Shown here: positions 55,132 to 64,000 of the stretch, piece after piece
Layout of the letters: each line of letters begins with the position of its first letter
Position numbering within the stretch: the stretch's first letter is position 1
Assembly (NCBI GenBank): GCA_928724745.1
Contig: CAKMXJ010000004.1
Location: forward strand, 248,001 to 312,000
Length of the DNA: 64,000 bases
Source of the DNA: Anthracocystis setariae
Taxonomy: Eukaryota > Basidiomycota > Ustilaginomycetes > Ustilaginales > Ustilaginaceae
Direction of reading: 5' to 3'
The notes under the pieces: model-generated
Databases searched by the model: none
Told to the model about the DNA's origin: nothing
Seen by the model: the letters and a program-made list of their open reading frames with translations, nothing else
Position numbers and translations under genes: made by a program

Positions 55132-57708
55132 ATGGCGGCTACGTCACGTCGTCGATCGTCACACGGCCTCACCTCGTCGGGATCTTCGACTCATCTGCCT
55201 CGGCGAGGCTCGTCTTCCAGGTTAGGCGGTGTCCGCGGTCGATTCGATCCCAGCCTGATGATGTCCTCGAATGCAGCTCCTGGTAGCGGTAGTCGCGAAC
55301 GCTCACCAAGTGATGAACGCAACGGCGGCGAGGCTGCATCCACTCACGACAAGACTACTCGTCGTGGCAAGTCCACAGACCGTCTTGCCCGCTCACGCGA
55401 CAGCAGTGCCCACCTTAGCGCCAAGCGCTCCAAGTCCTACACCCATCTCGGCATGAATTCCACCACAGACGACGGAAGGAAGCGCAAAACAGCCAACAAA
55501 AGGGGCAAGAATCCGCGGACGGAGGCAGAGGACGGCTGGACCAGCGAGAGTGCCGAAAATACACCCAGCGATGACAGCAACGAGTTTTCCCCATCCAGCA
55601 GCCCTGCAGACGAAGGCCTTGTCCTCGGCATCAAGAAGCGTCCTGCTGCCCTCAAGCTAGCCTCAACCTCGACTACGTTGCCAGAGCCCAAGAAGGAGGC
55701 TTTCGTGAATCCACCAGACACGCCCAAGGCCAGTGCCAGGACGCTCGAGCTCGACAACAGCAACGGTACATCTGCAAGTCGACAAGTTGATCGAGAGGCA
55801 CGCTCGTCATCGGCCCAAGCAACCGCCAGTCAACCAAGCTCAACAGATCGCATAGAACCTTCGGCTAGATTGGTACGCGAGGATACTTCCAAGACATTGG
55901 TCAGTACAGCTGATGCAGATATGGTCGAAGCGGCCTCCTCTCCAACGAACCACCAAGAGCAAGCCATGCAGTCCACCGCGTCGCTCGACCGAGGCATGCA
56001 ATCACTCAAGCTTCAAGGGCCCGAGTCCTCAGCAGTGGACGACCAGCATGCACGTACTGGCTCGGCACTCACCATTGATCCTGCCAACCAAACACGCCAC
56101 CACCGTGTCTCATCCAATGCCTCGAACCGAACGCTGCGATCCTCTATGCCGATGGCCTCGTCCCCTTCCTCTGTACGCTCCCGCTCCTCCGTGCTCTCCA
56201 GTCGCTTCCTGCTTTTCCCTAGAGAGACGCAGGCTGCTGCTCCACCCATGCTTGACACGCACAATGCACTGGCGGGAAGGCTCGGCGCGCGCCACGAGGA
56301 TCGCGGAGATATGCTCGCCCCGCTGGCTGGTCCTAGCCGATCGGGTCGAAGTGTGAGTGCAATGACCTCAAGCACAAGCGTGCCAGCTGGACTCGACCAG
56401 CAACAGCAGCACGGCACCTCGCTCGACAGTCGAAGCAGTATGAGCAATCTTCGAACAGGCAGGACTTCAAACGTCGGAACACCATCCCCACTGTCGTCCG
56501 CCACACAATCTGTGAGCGGCACCCTCGGTCACACTTCCCAGCAGCGTTCGTCGATAGATGCATCGGCTGACCGCCGCAGAACAGCAAGCACCCAAAGTTT
56601 GACCGCAGCAGATGCTGCCAAGCTTGCAGCCAAACTTCGCTTGGCGCGAGACTCCATGGACGAATATGGAGCCAGCGGCTTGACACAGCGTGGTGCATCC
56701 ACCTACAATCCTAGGCTGGAAAAGTACAAGAAGCCTGTAGTATCGACGTTTGTCAAGGACTCGGCCGCCGAAGCACCTCAGGCCATCGATGTGCAGGCGA
56801 GTTCAGTGTACTCCAAGTATTTTGCGCAAGCACATGACAGTCAAGAAGGCGACGAGTCGGCTAAGCGTATGATCCGCTACGTGATGGGTTACGGCATCAG
56901 CGGTCCACCGATCGAGAAGAGCCGTCTTTCTGATGCGCTTCTTGGTCCTAGTCTGGATATGGCCGACTTCGAGTCGAGCTGGGCACCTGCTCTTGCTCAT
57001 GCTGCCGGTCTCGGCGCGCCTCAGATGCAGACCGAACATGGTCTGGTCGCTGCCGATGCTGCTGCTGCTGCTGGTGGACCCAACTCGACGCCGTTGCATC
57101 TCATCCACGGTCTGACCACCACATCTCCAGACCCTTTTCCTCTGGATCCAACTGATGTGCCGGCACTGGAAGAAGACGCGGATGTCTTCAACAGCCACCC
57201 TGTAGGTCAAGATCCGATTCAGCTTGTAGATCCTGGTCTTATCCGAGCCATCGCCATCACTACACATGCCATCGCCATCCACCGATCGCACGTTGTCACT
57301 CGCCGATACGCAGACCCGATGCGGGAGGGGCTAGAACGAGTGATTCGCTCTTCTGGACGTTACGTCGGCTCGGCCAAGACCAACGCTGCTGCGGTGCCTA
57401 GTTCGCCGCAAGTGGGATCGAGATGGGGACGAAAGACGACACCCAACAGTCCGGTGGGTTCGCGTATCGAATCGCGCGATGGTGGCCGACCTGGTCTGCT
57501 GCGTCGTAGCACCTCGGAAGCCAACGAGTCGCATCATTCCAACTACGGGTTGGGCCATCACGGCAACAGTGCCTCGTCGAATCTGGCCGGTCAGCTTTAC
57601 AATCTGGTGGATGCGGCAGAGCATCCTGTCAGGAGTTTGAAGCGGGTTTGGTCGGGTGGCATTACTCGAGGAGGGTTGGCTGCTTTGACAAGGACGGATG
57701 AAGAGTAG
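55132..57708 (+). CDS. Large Ser-rich, mostly disordered protein (possible Tco89-like TORC1 subunit)
   Basis: An intron-less frame of 858 aa starts MAATSRRRSSHGLTSSGSS. It is rich in Ser, Arg, Thr and Ala, with many RxxS and SP sites, and has no enzymatic domain. The N-terminal part has KRSKSYTHLG, a basic stretch, then EDGWTSESAENTP. This order (SKS-x-x-L box, basic linker, acidic DxW-T/S motif) recalls the fungal TORC1 subunit Tco89, but the call is from memory and weak. A more ordered C-terminal segment lies around residues 580-735 (AKRMIRYVMGYGISGPP; LIRAIAITTHAIAIHRSHVV). The protein is likely phosphorylated and may be regulatory. Otherwise it is uncharacterised. Confidence 0.85.
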   Translation: MAATSRRRSSHGLTSSGSSTHLPRRGSSSRLGGVRGRFDPSLMMSSNAAPGSGSRERSPSDERNGGEAASTHDKTTRRGKSTDRLARSRDSSAHLSAKRSKSYTHLGMNSTTDDGRKRKTANKRGKNPRTEAEDGWTSESAENTPSDDSNEFSPSSSPADEGLVLGIKKRPAALKLASTSTTLPEPKKEAFVNPPDTPKASARTLELDNSNGTSASRQVDREARSSSAQATASQPSSTDRIEPSARLVREDTSKTLVSTADADMVEAASSPTNHQEQAMQSTASLDRGMQSLKLQGPESSAVDDQHARTGSALTIDPANQTRHHRVSSNASNRTLRSSMPMASSPSSVRSRSSVLSSRFLLFPRETQAAAPPMLDTHNALAGRLGARHEDRGDMLAPLAGPSRSGRSVSAMTSSTSVPAGLDQQQQHGTSLDSRSSMSNLRTGRTSNVGTPSPLSSATQSVSGTLGHTSQQRSSIDASADRRRTASTQSLTAADAAKLAAKLRLARDSMDEYGASGLTQRGASTYNPRLEKYKKPVVSTFVKDSAAEAPQAIDVQASSVYSKYFAQAHDSQEGDESAKRMIRYVMGYGISGPPIEKSRLSDALLGPSLDMADFESSWAPALAHAAGLGAPQMQTEHGLVAADAAAAAGGPNSTPLHLIHGLTTTSPDPFPLDPTDVPALEEDADVFNSHPVGQDPIQLVDPGLIRAIAITTHAIAIHRSHVVTRRYADPMREGLERVIRSSGRYVGSAKTNAAAVPSSPQVGSRWGRKTTPNSPVGSRIESRDGGRPGLLRRSTSEANESHHSNYGLGHHGNSASSNLAGQLYNLVDAAEHPVRSLKRVWSGGITRGGLAALTRTDEE

Positions 57709-57909
57709 ACGTTTCGTTTTCCTGCATTCTTTCGTGATCGTTACAACTCTGTACGGCTGGTTTCATCTGATTTCAATTCACGTTTATGGACAGTCGGAAG
57801 ACGAATTGGAGAAATTTGTGTGCATGTGGCATGAATTTATCGGCACAGAAGATGAATAGACAGAGAAGAAGGGGAAGGGGGAGGGGGAGGGGGAGGGGGG
57901 TTGATGAGA
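57709..57909. other. Convergent intergenic spacer with G-rich tract
   Basis: About 200 bp between the Ser-rich gene and the GPI protein gene. From 57871 to 57900 the plus strand has five runs of four or more G separated by one or two A, a perfect candidate for a G-quadruplex, just past both stop codons. Confidence 0.7.
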
Positions 57910-58794
57910 TTAGAGGAGGGTGAGGCCAGCAGCGACGGCGGCGAGGGCGGAGCCGAAAGCAGCGAAGGCGCCAGTGTTGAAAGTAACGGCGGAGTTGGGT
58001 TTGCTGCTGCTGGAGCCCGAGCTGGAGCTGGAGCCGGAGGCAGAGCTGGAGCTAGAGGAAGAGGTGGTGGTGGAGTTACCGGAAGCGGTGTCCTTGAGGG
58101 AGGAGGGGACTTGACCGTCGAGGAAGGTGGAGCCGCAAGTTGAGTTAAGGGCGCCGGCGACCATTTCGTTGGAGTTGGAGGGGAAGAGGACAGAGTAGAG
58201 ACCGTGGGTGCAGTCGGTGCAGAAGGCGGTCTTGTTAGCAGCGAAGGCCTCTAGGGCTTGACCCTGGGACTGCTGGTTGTTGAGGAGGTCAGGAAGGGTG
58301 GAGAAGCTGATGGGCTGCTGCGTGGTGTTCTGAAGAGCGTACATGTCCGAGACGAGACACGACTGTCCGCTGGAGGACTGCAAGCAACCGGCCTTGCGAA
58401 CGCGATCGTACGAGTTGATAAAGTAGTACACAAGACCAGGGATGGCAGCGTTGTTGCCCTGAAGGTCAGAGGCACAGCTCTGCAGGAGGGTGCCGTTAGC
58501 CTGAGAAAGTTGAGTCGAGCTACAGGCGGTCTTGCACACACCCGAGTTGAGGTAGGCGTCCAGACCGGGAACGACCGAGTTGTTACCAGCCGAGGTGAGC
58601 GCGCCAACGGCGGTGGGGAGGTTGAGACATTGCGAGACGGACGAGTTGGTCACGAGACCAACGAGACCGGAAGCACAACCCGCCGAGAGACCGGTGATGA
58701 GCGAGGGGTTAAGCTGAGCCTCAGCGGAGCCGGCAAGACCAGCGACGGCAACAGCAGCAGCAGCAACAAGCGAGGTGGTGGCAACGGCGCGCAT
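57910..58794 (-). CDS. Secreted, probably GPI-anchored, cysteine-containing protein
   Basis: An intron-less gene of 294 aa. It begins with a signal peptide (TTSLVAAAAVAVAGLAGSAE AQ type) and continues with a globular region carrying a dozen or so cysteines (CASGLVG, VCKTACSS, CTDCTHGLYS) and several N-glycosylation sequons. A Ser/Thr-rich stalk follows (poly-Ser with Gly), and it ends in a hydrophobic GPI-attachment tail (FGSALAAVAAGLTLL). It resembles a widespread family of fungal cell-wall proteins of unknown function (a DUF with CTDC motifs). A role at the cell surface or wall is inferred. Strong codon preference suggests high expression: the antisense strand has a long open frame. Confidence 0.85.
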   Translation of the reverse strand: MRAVATTSLVAAAAVAVAGLAGSAEAQLNPSLITGLSAGCASGLVGLVTNSSVSQCLNLPTAVGALTSAGNNSVVPGLDAYLNSGVCKTACSSTQLSQANGTLLQSCASDLQGNNAAIPGLVYYFINSYDRVRKAGCLQSSSGQSCLVSDMYALQNTTQQPISFSTLPDLLNNQQSQGQALEAFAANKTAFCTDCTHGLYSVLFPSNSNEMVAGALNSTCGSTFLDGQVPSSLKDTASGNSTTTSSSSSSSASGSSSSSGSSSSKPNSAVTFNTGAFAAFGSALAAVAAGLTLL

Positions 58795-61666
58795 TTTGAT
58801 AGAAAGGACGAGGTAGGAGGGTAAAAGAAACCGAGATGGGAGGAGTGGGTGAGATAGGTAATCAAAAGAGGGTGGTGGGGGAGGAGGAGAGTCCAGGTCT
58901 TTATATGTGCGTACTCAGAAGTTGGAGGAGACGGGAGCAGGCGAGGTGTGGGCAGTCATTCGAAGCGACAAGCAGAGCTGCCGAATTGCACAAGACTGCT
59001 GTGCTCTGTCAAAGAAGGAACAGGTTTGTCATCGCCTCACTCAGAGACGAATGGGCGTTGAGATGAGTTGGCTGCGAGCTTGACGGTGGGGTTTCCAAGA
59101 GAGGTCAGGCGAAGGTGGCAACGCGCATAGCCATTTGAAAGGCTGAACATGCAGTTGGGCCCCAGGGAGTGCAAGTTGCTGCATGAATGCTGCAGCAAGG
59201 GCGGGGACACTTGCATAAAGGGCGGGATAATTCTTGACTCTAGGAAGCCACCTGTGTGTGTGCGAGGGCTGCAATCTTGGCACTGTTCTGGGCGACCGCA
59301 CTCGTGTATGTACAGTACGGTTCAGTGCAGTGCAGTGCAGTACTGAAACGGGACGATTTGGAAGCCAGCATCGCCTTTCGGTTCCGATCCAGAGAACAAA
59401 GATCAGATGGCTTAAGACCACCTGCATGAAGCAGAGGCACGGAAGCCGCGTTTCTCCTTACCGTGCTGCCGACAGAGTGAGCCTGTACTACTGTATTGTA
59501 CTCATCTGCGCCACTGCATAACTGGTGGTGACACACCGCAGAGTTTGAAATGCTGTACGGGGCAGCCACTGAAATGCTTTTTTTTTTTTTTTTTAAGAAA
59601 ATAAACGCAGCCGAAGTGGCAAAGTGGAGATGAAGTCACTTTAGTTTCATCGACAACACCCACTCTAGCGATCCGAGACCGAGACCAATACCAATCAACA
59701 AAACCCGCTCGTGCCGTTGTTGACGATTGTTGTCGCTCTAGCACGAGGTTTGTGCTTTGGTGTCGATCGCTGCGTTTTGCAACATAGTACCATCGGAGCT
59801 GCAAAGAACCATTCAAGAATTACACTTAAAGCTTCATCATCACAAGACCCTGAAGAAGCCTTCTTGTGGCCAAAGCGCCACTAAGTACTACTGTAGCTCG
59901 CCTAACCATCGAACGCGATTCTGTCTCACTTGGATCCCGGCGTTGCGTGAAGCCCAAATTTTTCAGCTTAGCGCAGAAAGCATGCGGCATGGGGATGTGT
60001 GCAGAGTGGTCCAACACGGGTTTCCAACCCAGCCGTCGTCGCCTTAGTTTCTTGCTCTCTCTGCAGAATTGCCGACTCAGCCTATTGGCAGCACTGCCTC
60101 TCGGCCATCACTCGTGACAAGAGAAACACCGGGCGGCGAACAGCCATCGCCCAACACGATCGTTGGCCGGTTGTGCTCGCCGTGTGAATGCGGCTGTGTA
60201 GCGTGCCTGTCGAGCTGGACAATTGAGGCCAAGGGGGGTTCGTGATGGGCGCCAAGCTGGCGAAGCCGTCCGATTTTGATGGAAGCAAGACTACTTCACT
60301 TCTACTGTATGTCAGTGAAACCAAGTTTTCTGCGAAGGCCGATCTCAGAGGTGGCTGCCTCGAATGTCGATCAATCAGATCAATTGTGAAGAGTACAGTA
60401 TGGTGCATGAATACTGTAGTGTCGGAAAAGCTGTTGATTTCTGGGATAAATTGCTTAGCTGCAAAGGAGCTTTGATTGGTTGATGGGTGGCGAAAACATG
60501 CAGAGTATTGGCGAGCCACCATAAAAATCGGATATACTGTATCGGATGAGCTTTCTCACGATTGATACAGCAAAGGAATCGGCGCAAGAATGTGTCGATG
60601 CATGACGAGACGGCCATTCACTGAAACTGAACAAACAAAAGGCCAACCGACTCAAAGCAAATACTGTAACACTACTCTGTGCCTGAAATGTTCCGTCCAA
60701 TACAGTTCAGTAGAATACTGTACGCAATCATTACGGTGATGGTCTGGCCTTCAACCCACTTTAATTGTTCAACTGCAGCAACGTCGCCTTACTGCTGTCA
60801 GGCGTTACACTGTAATCCGCTTCTTGGAGCTTGTCTTTGAATTCTGCTCCTGTGACAACTTGTCGGCTTCGGTTCCGACTTTCTTGGTTGCTGCTCCCGA
60901 TTGGGTATTGGTTGGATCTGAGCCGATCTTATAACATCGGCTAGACCTCCTCAACGGCTCTTTGGTCGCGTGCGAATGAATGGCTTTGAGCCAAAAGGCG
61001 CCTTTCGCCGACTTGGAAATTGGACCCTGTCTCGCCCAATGCCATCGATCTGACGGTATCGCATGTACCAATCCGTCGGGTTCTTGCTCTTGACCGCACA
61101 AATGGTACGACATAGATGCCTGACTGACTCAAGTTTTCGTCAAAGAGTTGGTAGCATTGCGGTGGCAAGATGCAGACGGTGCCACGCCCACACAAGGCAT
61201 CGTTTCAGGCGATCAGTGCGTTGTCAATTTTCATGGCTGGAGTGTTGGTCTCATCCAATTTTAAGCATTCAACTCGTCGTGCGCCCAACCGAACCTAATC
61301 GCGCCGCGACGCTCTACTGTCGTTGGAAATTATTCTGTACAGTACTGTACTGTACTGTACTGTACCACTGACGCCGCCGCTGCCGCCGCCTCGTTGTCGA
61401 GCCAACATCAAATACAGGGGCTCCTGCAGCCCTTCAACAGGTTCACCTTGCCCTCGTTCGCCATAAGCACGTTCATCACAACTCAACTACAGTACCGTCT
61501 CGCACACACCGACGGCTCGATCTCTCGCGCTCGCGTACTTGTACATCTTCCTCTTATCCCACTCAGGCCCTCCCTCGTCTGGGCGCGCAGCACGGAGCCT
61601 CAACTTGCCATCACCACCCTTTCACATTGGCATGGCCGTGATCGCTTTGACCCAGGCGTAGCAAGA
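58795..61666. other. Gene-poor intergenic region and leader of the BAR protein gene
   Basis: Nearly 2.9 kb without a supportable coding region. It contains a poly-T run (59578-59594), a GTGCAGTGCAGTGCAGTACTG stretch near 59325, and a long TACTGTAC run near 61340. The last 300 nt are C/T-rich and probably transcribed as the leader of the downstream gene. Confidence 0.5.
61632..61661 (+). other. Short upstream ORF before the BAR protein gene
   Basis: ATG followed by eight codons and TAG (MAVIALTQA) ends five nucleotides before the main ATG at 61667, in a different frame. Such a uORF would be expected to lower translation of the main frame if it lies in the transcript, with reinitiation limited by the short gap. 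Confidence 0.55.
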
Positions 61667-64000
61667 ATGCCTCTCGATGCTGGGTCCACCGTCCTACTCA
61701 ATCAAGCATCCTCTGCCTTCGACATGTCGCATCTTACCGCTTCATCCCACCCTGGCACTGATCCGAGCATCCCGCACAGACAAGCAGCTCCAGCATTCCA
61801 TATTCCCGGCCACGCCATCTTCCTTGCTAACCCGCACCGACTTTCCGTGCTTTCCGTCAATATAGATGCCACAACTACCATCGTCACATCTCGAGCTTCG
61901 CCTTCCGATCACCCGGCATTGCCTTTTGCTTCACAATCTCCCTTATCGACCCAGCTGGCTTCTCCGCAATCTCAATCGTTGCATCCTCAACCACCCTTTG
62001 CCAATCGTCAGGCTTCTGCTTCCAAGTCTCGCTCCCCCTTCCCGCCTGTATCTTCATCTGCGTATCATGCCTCCTCTTCAAAGCCGTCGCGCTCCAGACC
62101 ACTGAGTCAAGACTTGGGTCAGAGAGCCCGCGATGCGTTGAACGAATTCGGCCGCCTCGCAACACGCAGAGCCAGCGCGATCGACAGGAACAACGCAGCT
62201 GACGCTCTTGCTCAAGTAGCAGGCGGCCTCAACTCCTCGCCTTCCAACATCATCCAGTCACGACGTGCTACACTCCAGCCATCAGCGCCTATACAGCGGT
62301 CCACTCAGCCCACCGCAATCCATGCCGAGAACTCATCAGGTCTCCACCTTGCCTCAGATGATGCGATCGTAGTCAACTCGAGCTGCACACGCAGTCTTTC
62401 TCTCGTACCACAACCGCACATCCATTCTGCATTCCAAACCGCTCCCCTCGATATTCAGAGCCGCATCGTCTCTTCCGATGCCACTGCCTCTGTTCCTACC
62501 CCCGTAGAGTTCATCTCCGATTCCACCGCCACATCAACCAATTTTGACCCCACTCGACTGCTACTCAAGGTGCGACCACCTGCTGAGCTCGCCCGACAAA
62601 ATTGGTCTCGGTACACCTCTTTCCTCACAGCACACAACTCGTCTCAATACATTACATCCGAGAGCCATGCTATCCATCTTCGCTTCCAGCTGCGGCTCGC
62701 AGGGTCCACCACGACACAGCCATCGATCTCTAGCATCGCAACCGAACCCCGAGCACCGAAGAGGGACATCTCGCAAATTCTTTTTCTGTCAGCTTCTTCG
62801 CCTGAAAAGCTAGCCGACGCCATAGACTCGCCGCAGTCTTCCATATCCACCGCAGAGCTCGCGTCTCTGGAGGGCATTATTCGTCTTCAAGTGTCGCCTT
62901 CCAACAACGCCATATCCTCCACAGTGGTGAGAGGATCTACTGACTGCGACTTTGAATGGACGTGGAAGTCTCTGTCACGCTCGTCTTCGGATCAGGGAAT
63001 GCGATGCTGCTGTGCTTTCGTCGAACTATCTGCCGACGGGTGGAAGGCTTCGGTCCTCTCTGCCTTCTCTTTTCACGTCGAAATGCCTAACGCATCCACA
63101 GAACACGCCAGCATTATCCCATCAGACCAAGCCCTTTCATCGTCCCAAGATGATGCGTCGCAGACCGATTCGTTGGCACTCATCGCTGCGCTCAACTTTG
63201 GAACCGATGTCTCACCTCTAATGCCATCCGAGCCTTTGCCGACCTCGTCGCCCATTCTCGTGACAGGTGATGCATCCGCAGGATCGAGCGATCTACCCAA
63301 ACACACGCCGAGCGCGCCATTGTCAATCGATCGCACCGAGCTGGCGCTCCAAGACATCGTTAATGACTCGCCCATCTTCCGTGCTGCAATTGCCAATTTG
63401 GAGCGTAGAACCGCAACTCTCAAGAAGCTCTCAAAGAACATGCTCAAAACCGCCCAAGAGGCTCGATTGCGACTTGTCAAGCTCATCGAAGCCGAACAAG
63501 CCATGGACGTGGCATACCGTGACCTCGCAGCCATCGCTCCACAAACGCTGGGCACACTTCAGGACAGGTTCATGCGGCAAGCACGACTAGGGATATCGCA
63601 TTACCGAAGTGAACAGGTCATGATGATCGAAACATGCCTCGAGCGTCCGCTTAGCCAGACTGCCGAGCTTTGCCGTGTAGCGCTCGAGAGCTTCAAGCTT
63701 TTCGACAACGAGTCCAAGTCCTACTATTCCCAGACGCAGAAATGGCTTGCCAATCGGTCAGAAATTTCGACTGCTGACACCGACCAGGCGCAAAAGCAGG
63801 AGCGTACCGACGACAAGCAAAAGTTACGCGAGCTTCGCTTTGAACAAGCTCGTCTCGACCTCTTTGCTATGATGCAGCGACTGCATGGCGGCAAAGCCGA
63901 AGCACATCTCGCACAATGCTTCTTGCAGCTGTCTCAATGGCTTGTGGATCTGCCGCACACTTTGTTTGGCTCAGGCTGGTCGGCACAGGAGCAGAAAGCA
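61667..64000 (+). CDS. BAR-domain protein, probable ArfGAP (centaurin/Cnt6-like), 5' part
   Basis: The frame is open for 778 codons to the end of the window, so the gene continues outside. The first roughly 500 residues are Ser/Pro-rich with one segment of ordered appearance (RPPAELARQNWSRYTSFLT). From about residue 560 the sequence becomes helical and BAR-like: DSPIFRAAIANLERRTATLK, LVKLIEAEQAMDVAYRDL, ISHYRSEQVMMIETCLERPL, LESFKLFDNESKSYYSQTQKW. This order, with a conserved DSPxFR start, matches the BAR region of fungal BAR-PH-ArfGAP proteins (S. pombe Cnt6; ACAP/ASAP in animals). The PH and ArfGAP domains would follow outside the window. Such proteins bind curved membranes and stimulate Arf GTP hydrolysis. 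A Sip3/Lam-type BAR-PH protein is the main alternative. Confidence 0.75.
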   Translation, partial: MPLDAGSTVLLNQASSAFDMSHLTASSHPGTDPSIPHRQAAPAFHIPGHAIFLANPHRLSVLSVNIDATTTIVTSRASPSDHPALPFASQSPLSTQLASPQSQSLHPQPPFANRQASASKSRSPFPPVSSSAYHASSSKPSRSRPLSQDLGQRARDALNEFGRLATRRASAIDRNNAADALAQVAGGLNSSPSNIIQSRRATLQPSAPIQRSTQPTAIHAENSSGLHLASDDAIVVNSSCTRSLSLVPQPHIHSAFQTAPLDIQSRIVSSDATASVPTPVEFISDSTATSTNFDPTRLLLKVRPPAELARQNWSRYTSFLTAHNSSQYITSESHAIHLRFQLRLAGSTTTQPSISSIATEPRAPKRDISQILFLSASSPEKLADAIDSPQSSISTAELASLEGIIRLQVSPSNNAISSTVVRGSTDCDFEWTWKSLSRSSSDQGMRCCCAFVELSADGWKASVLSAFSFHVEMPNASTEHASIIPSDQALSSSQDDASQTDSLALIAALNFGTDVSPLMPSEPLPTSSPILVTGDASAGSSDLPKHTPSAPLSIDRTELALQDIVNDSPIFRAAIANLERRTATLKKLSKNMLKTAQEARLRLVKLIEAEQAMDVAYRDLAAIAPQTLGTLQDRFMRQARLGISHYRSEQVMMIETCLERPLSQTAELCRVALESFKLFDNESKSYYSQTQKWLANRSEISTADTDQAQKQERTDDKQKLRELRFEQARLDLFAMMQRLHGGKAEAHLAQCFLQLSQWLVDLPHTLFGSGWSAQEQKA

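Overview
This 64 kb window is nuclear DNA of a smut fungus (Ustilaginales; Ustilago maydis or a close relative such as Sporisorium or Pseudozyma). The evidence is compact genes that are intron-less or have a few introns of about 90-150 nt with GTAAGT/GTGAGT/GTATGT donors, orthologues of fungal housekeeping genes, a membrane-anchored glyoxal oxidase of the smut type, a Grp1-like small RRM protein, and intergenic DNA full of TACTGTAC-type palindromes and microsatellites. No bacterial operon, CRISPR array, transposase or phage gene was seen. Species assignment is inference.

Layout. 1-987: 3' end of an hnRNP-type RRM gene. 988-5186: gene-poor DNA ending in the long pyrimidine-rich leader of cdc24 (5187-8354, RhoGEF). 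9602-11925 (-): RanBP2 zinc-finger protein. 13173-14442 (-): proteasome subunit Rpn10, divergent from the CCR4-NOT deadenylase Caf1/Pop2 (15197-16442). 16865-17574 (-): UBE2G-type ubiquitin-conjugating enzyme, divergent from the APC/C scaffold Apc1 (18607-24927). 25961-27608: protein disulfide isomerase. 28442-32023: COPII coat protein Sec24. 32463-34127: a sedoheptulose-bisphosphatase-like phosphatase fused to thymidylate synthase. 34579-36563 (-): RACK1, divergent from ribosomal protein uL11/L12 (37174-38387). 40626-43169 (-): glyoxal oxidase. 48559-49983: Grp1-like RRM protein with two possible last exons. 50522-51235 (-): conserved hypothetical. 52747-54223: four-exon gene, possibly Rec114-like. 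55132-57708: Ser-rich protein. 57910-58794 (-): GPI-anchored secreted protein. 61667-end: BAR-type protein, probably an ArfGAP, cut by the window edge.

Themes. The genes are not a pathway cluster, but several share roles: protein turnover (Rpn10, E2, Apc1), secretion (PDI, Sec24, GPI protein, glyoxal oxidase), RNA and translation (RRM proteins, Caf1, RACK1, uL11) and polarity (Cdc24, BAR protein).

The most notable items are: (i) a single-ORF fusion of a Shb17-like phosphatase with thymidylate synthase; (ii) a box C/D snoRNA recognisable as U24/snR24 inside RACK1 intron 2; (iii) a RACK1 start codon that is itself split by an intron; (iv) alternative terminal exons in the Grp1-like gene. Exon-intron structures were worked out by hand from splice consensus, phase and protein-family continuity; they are not backed by transcripts.
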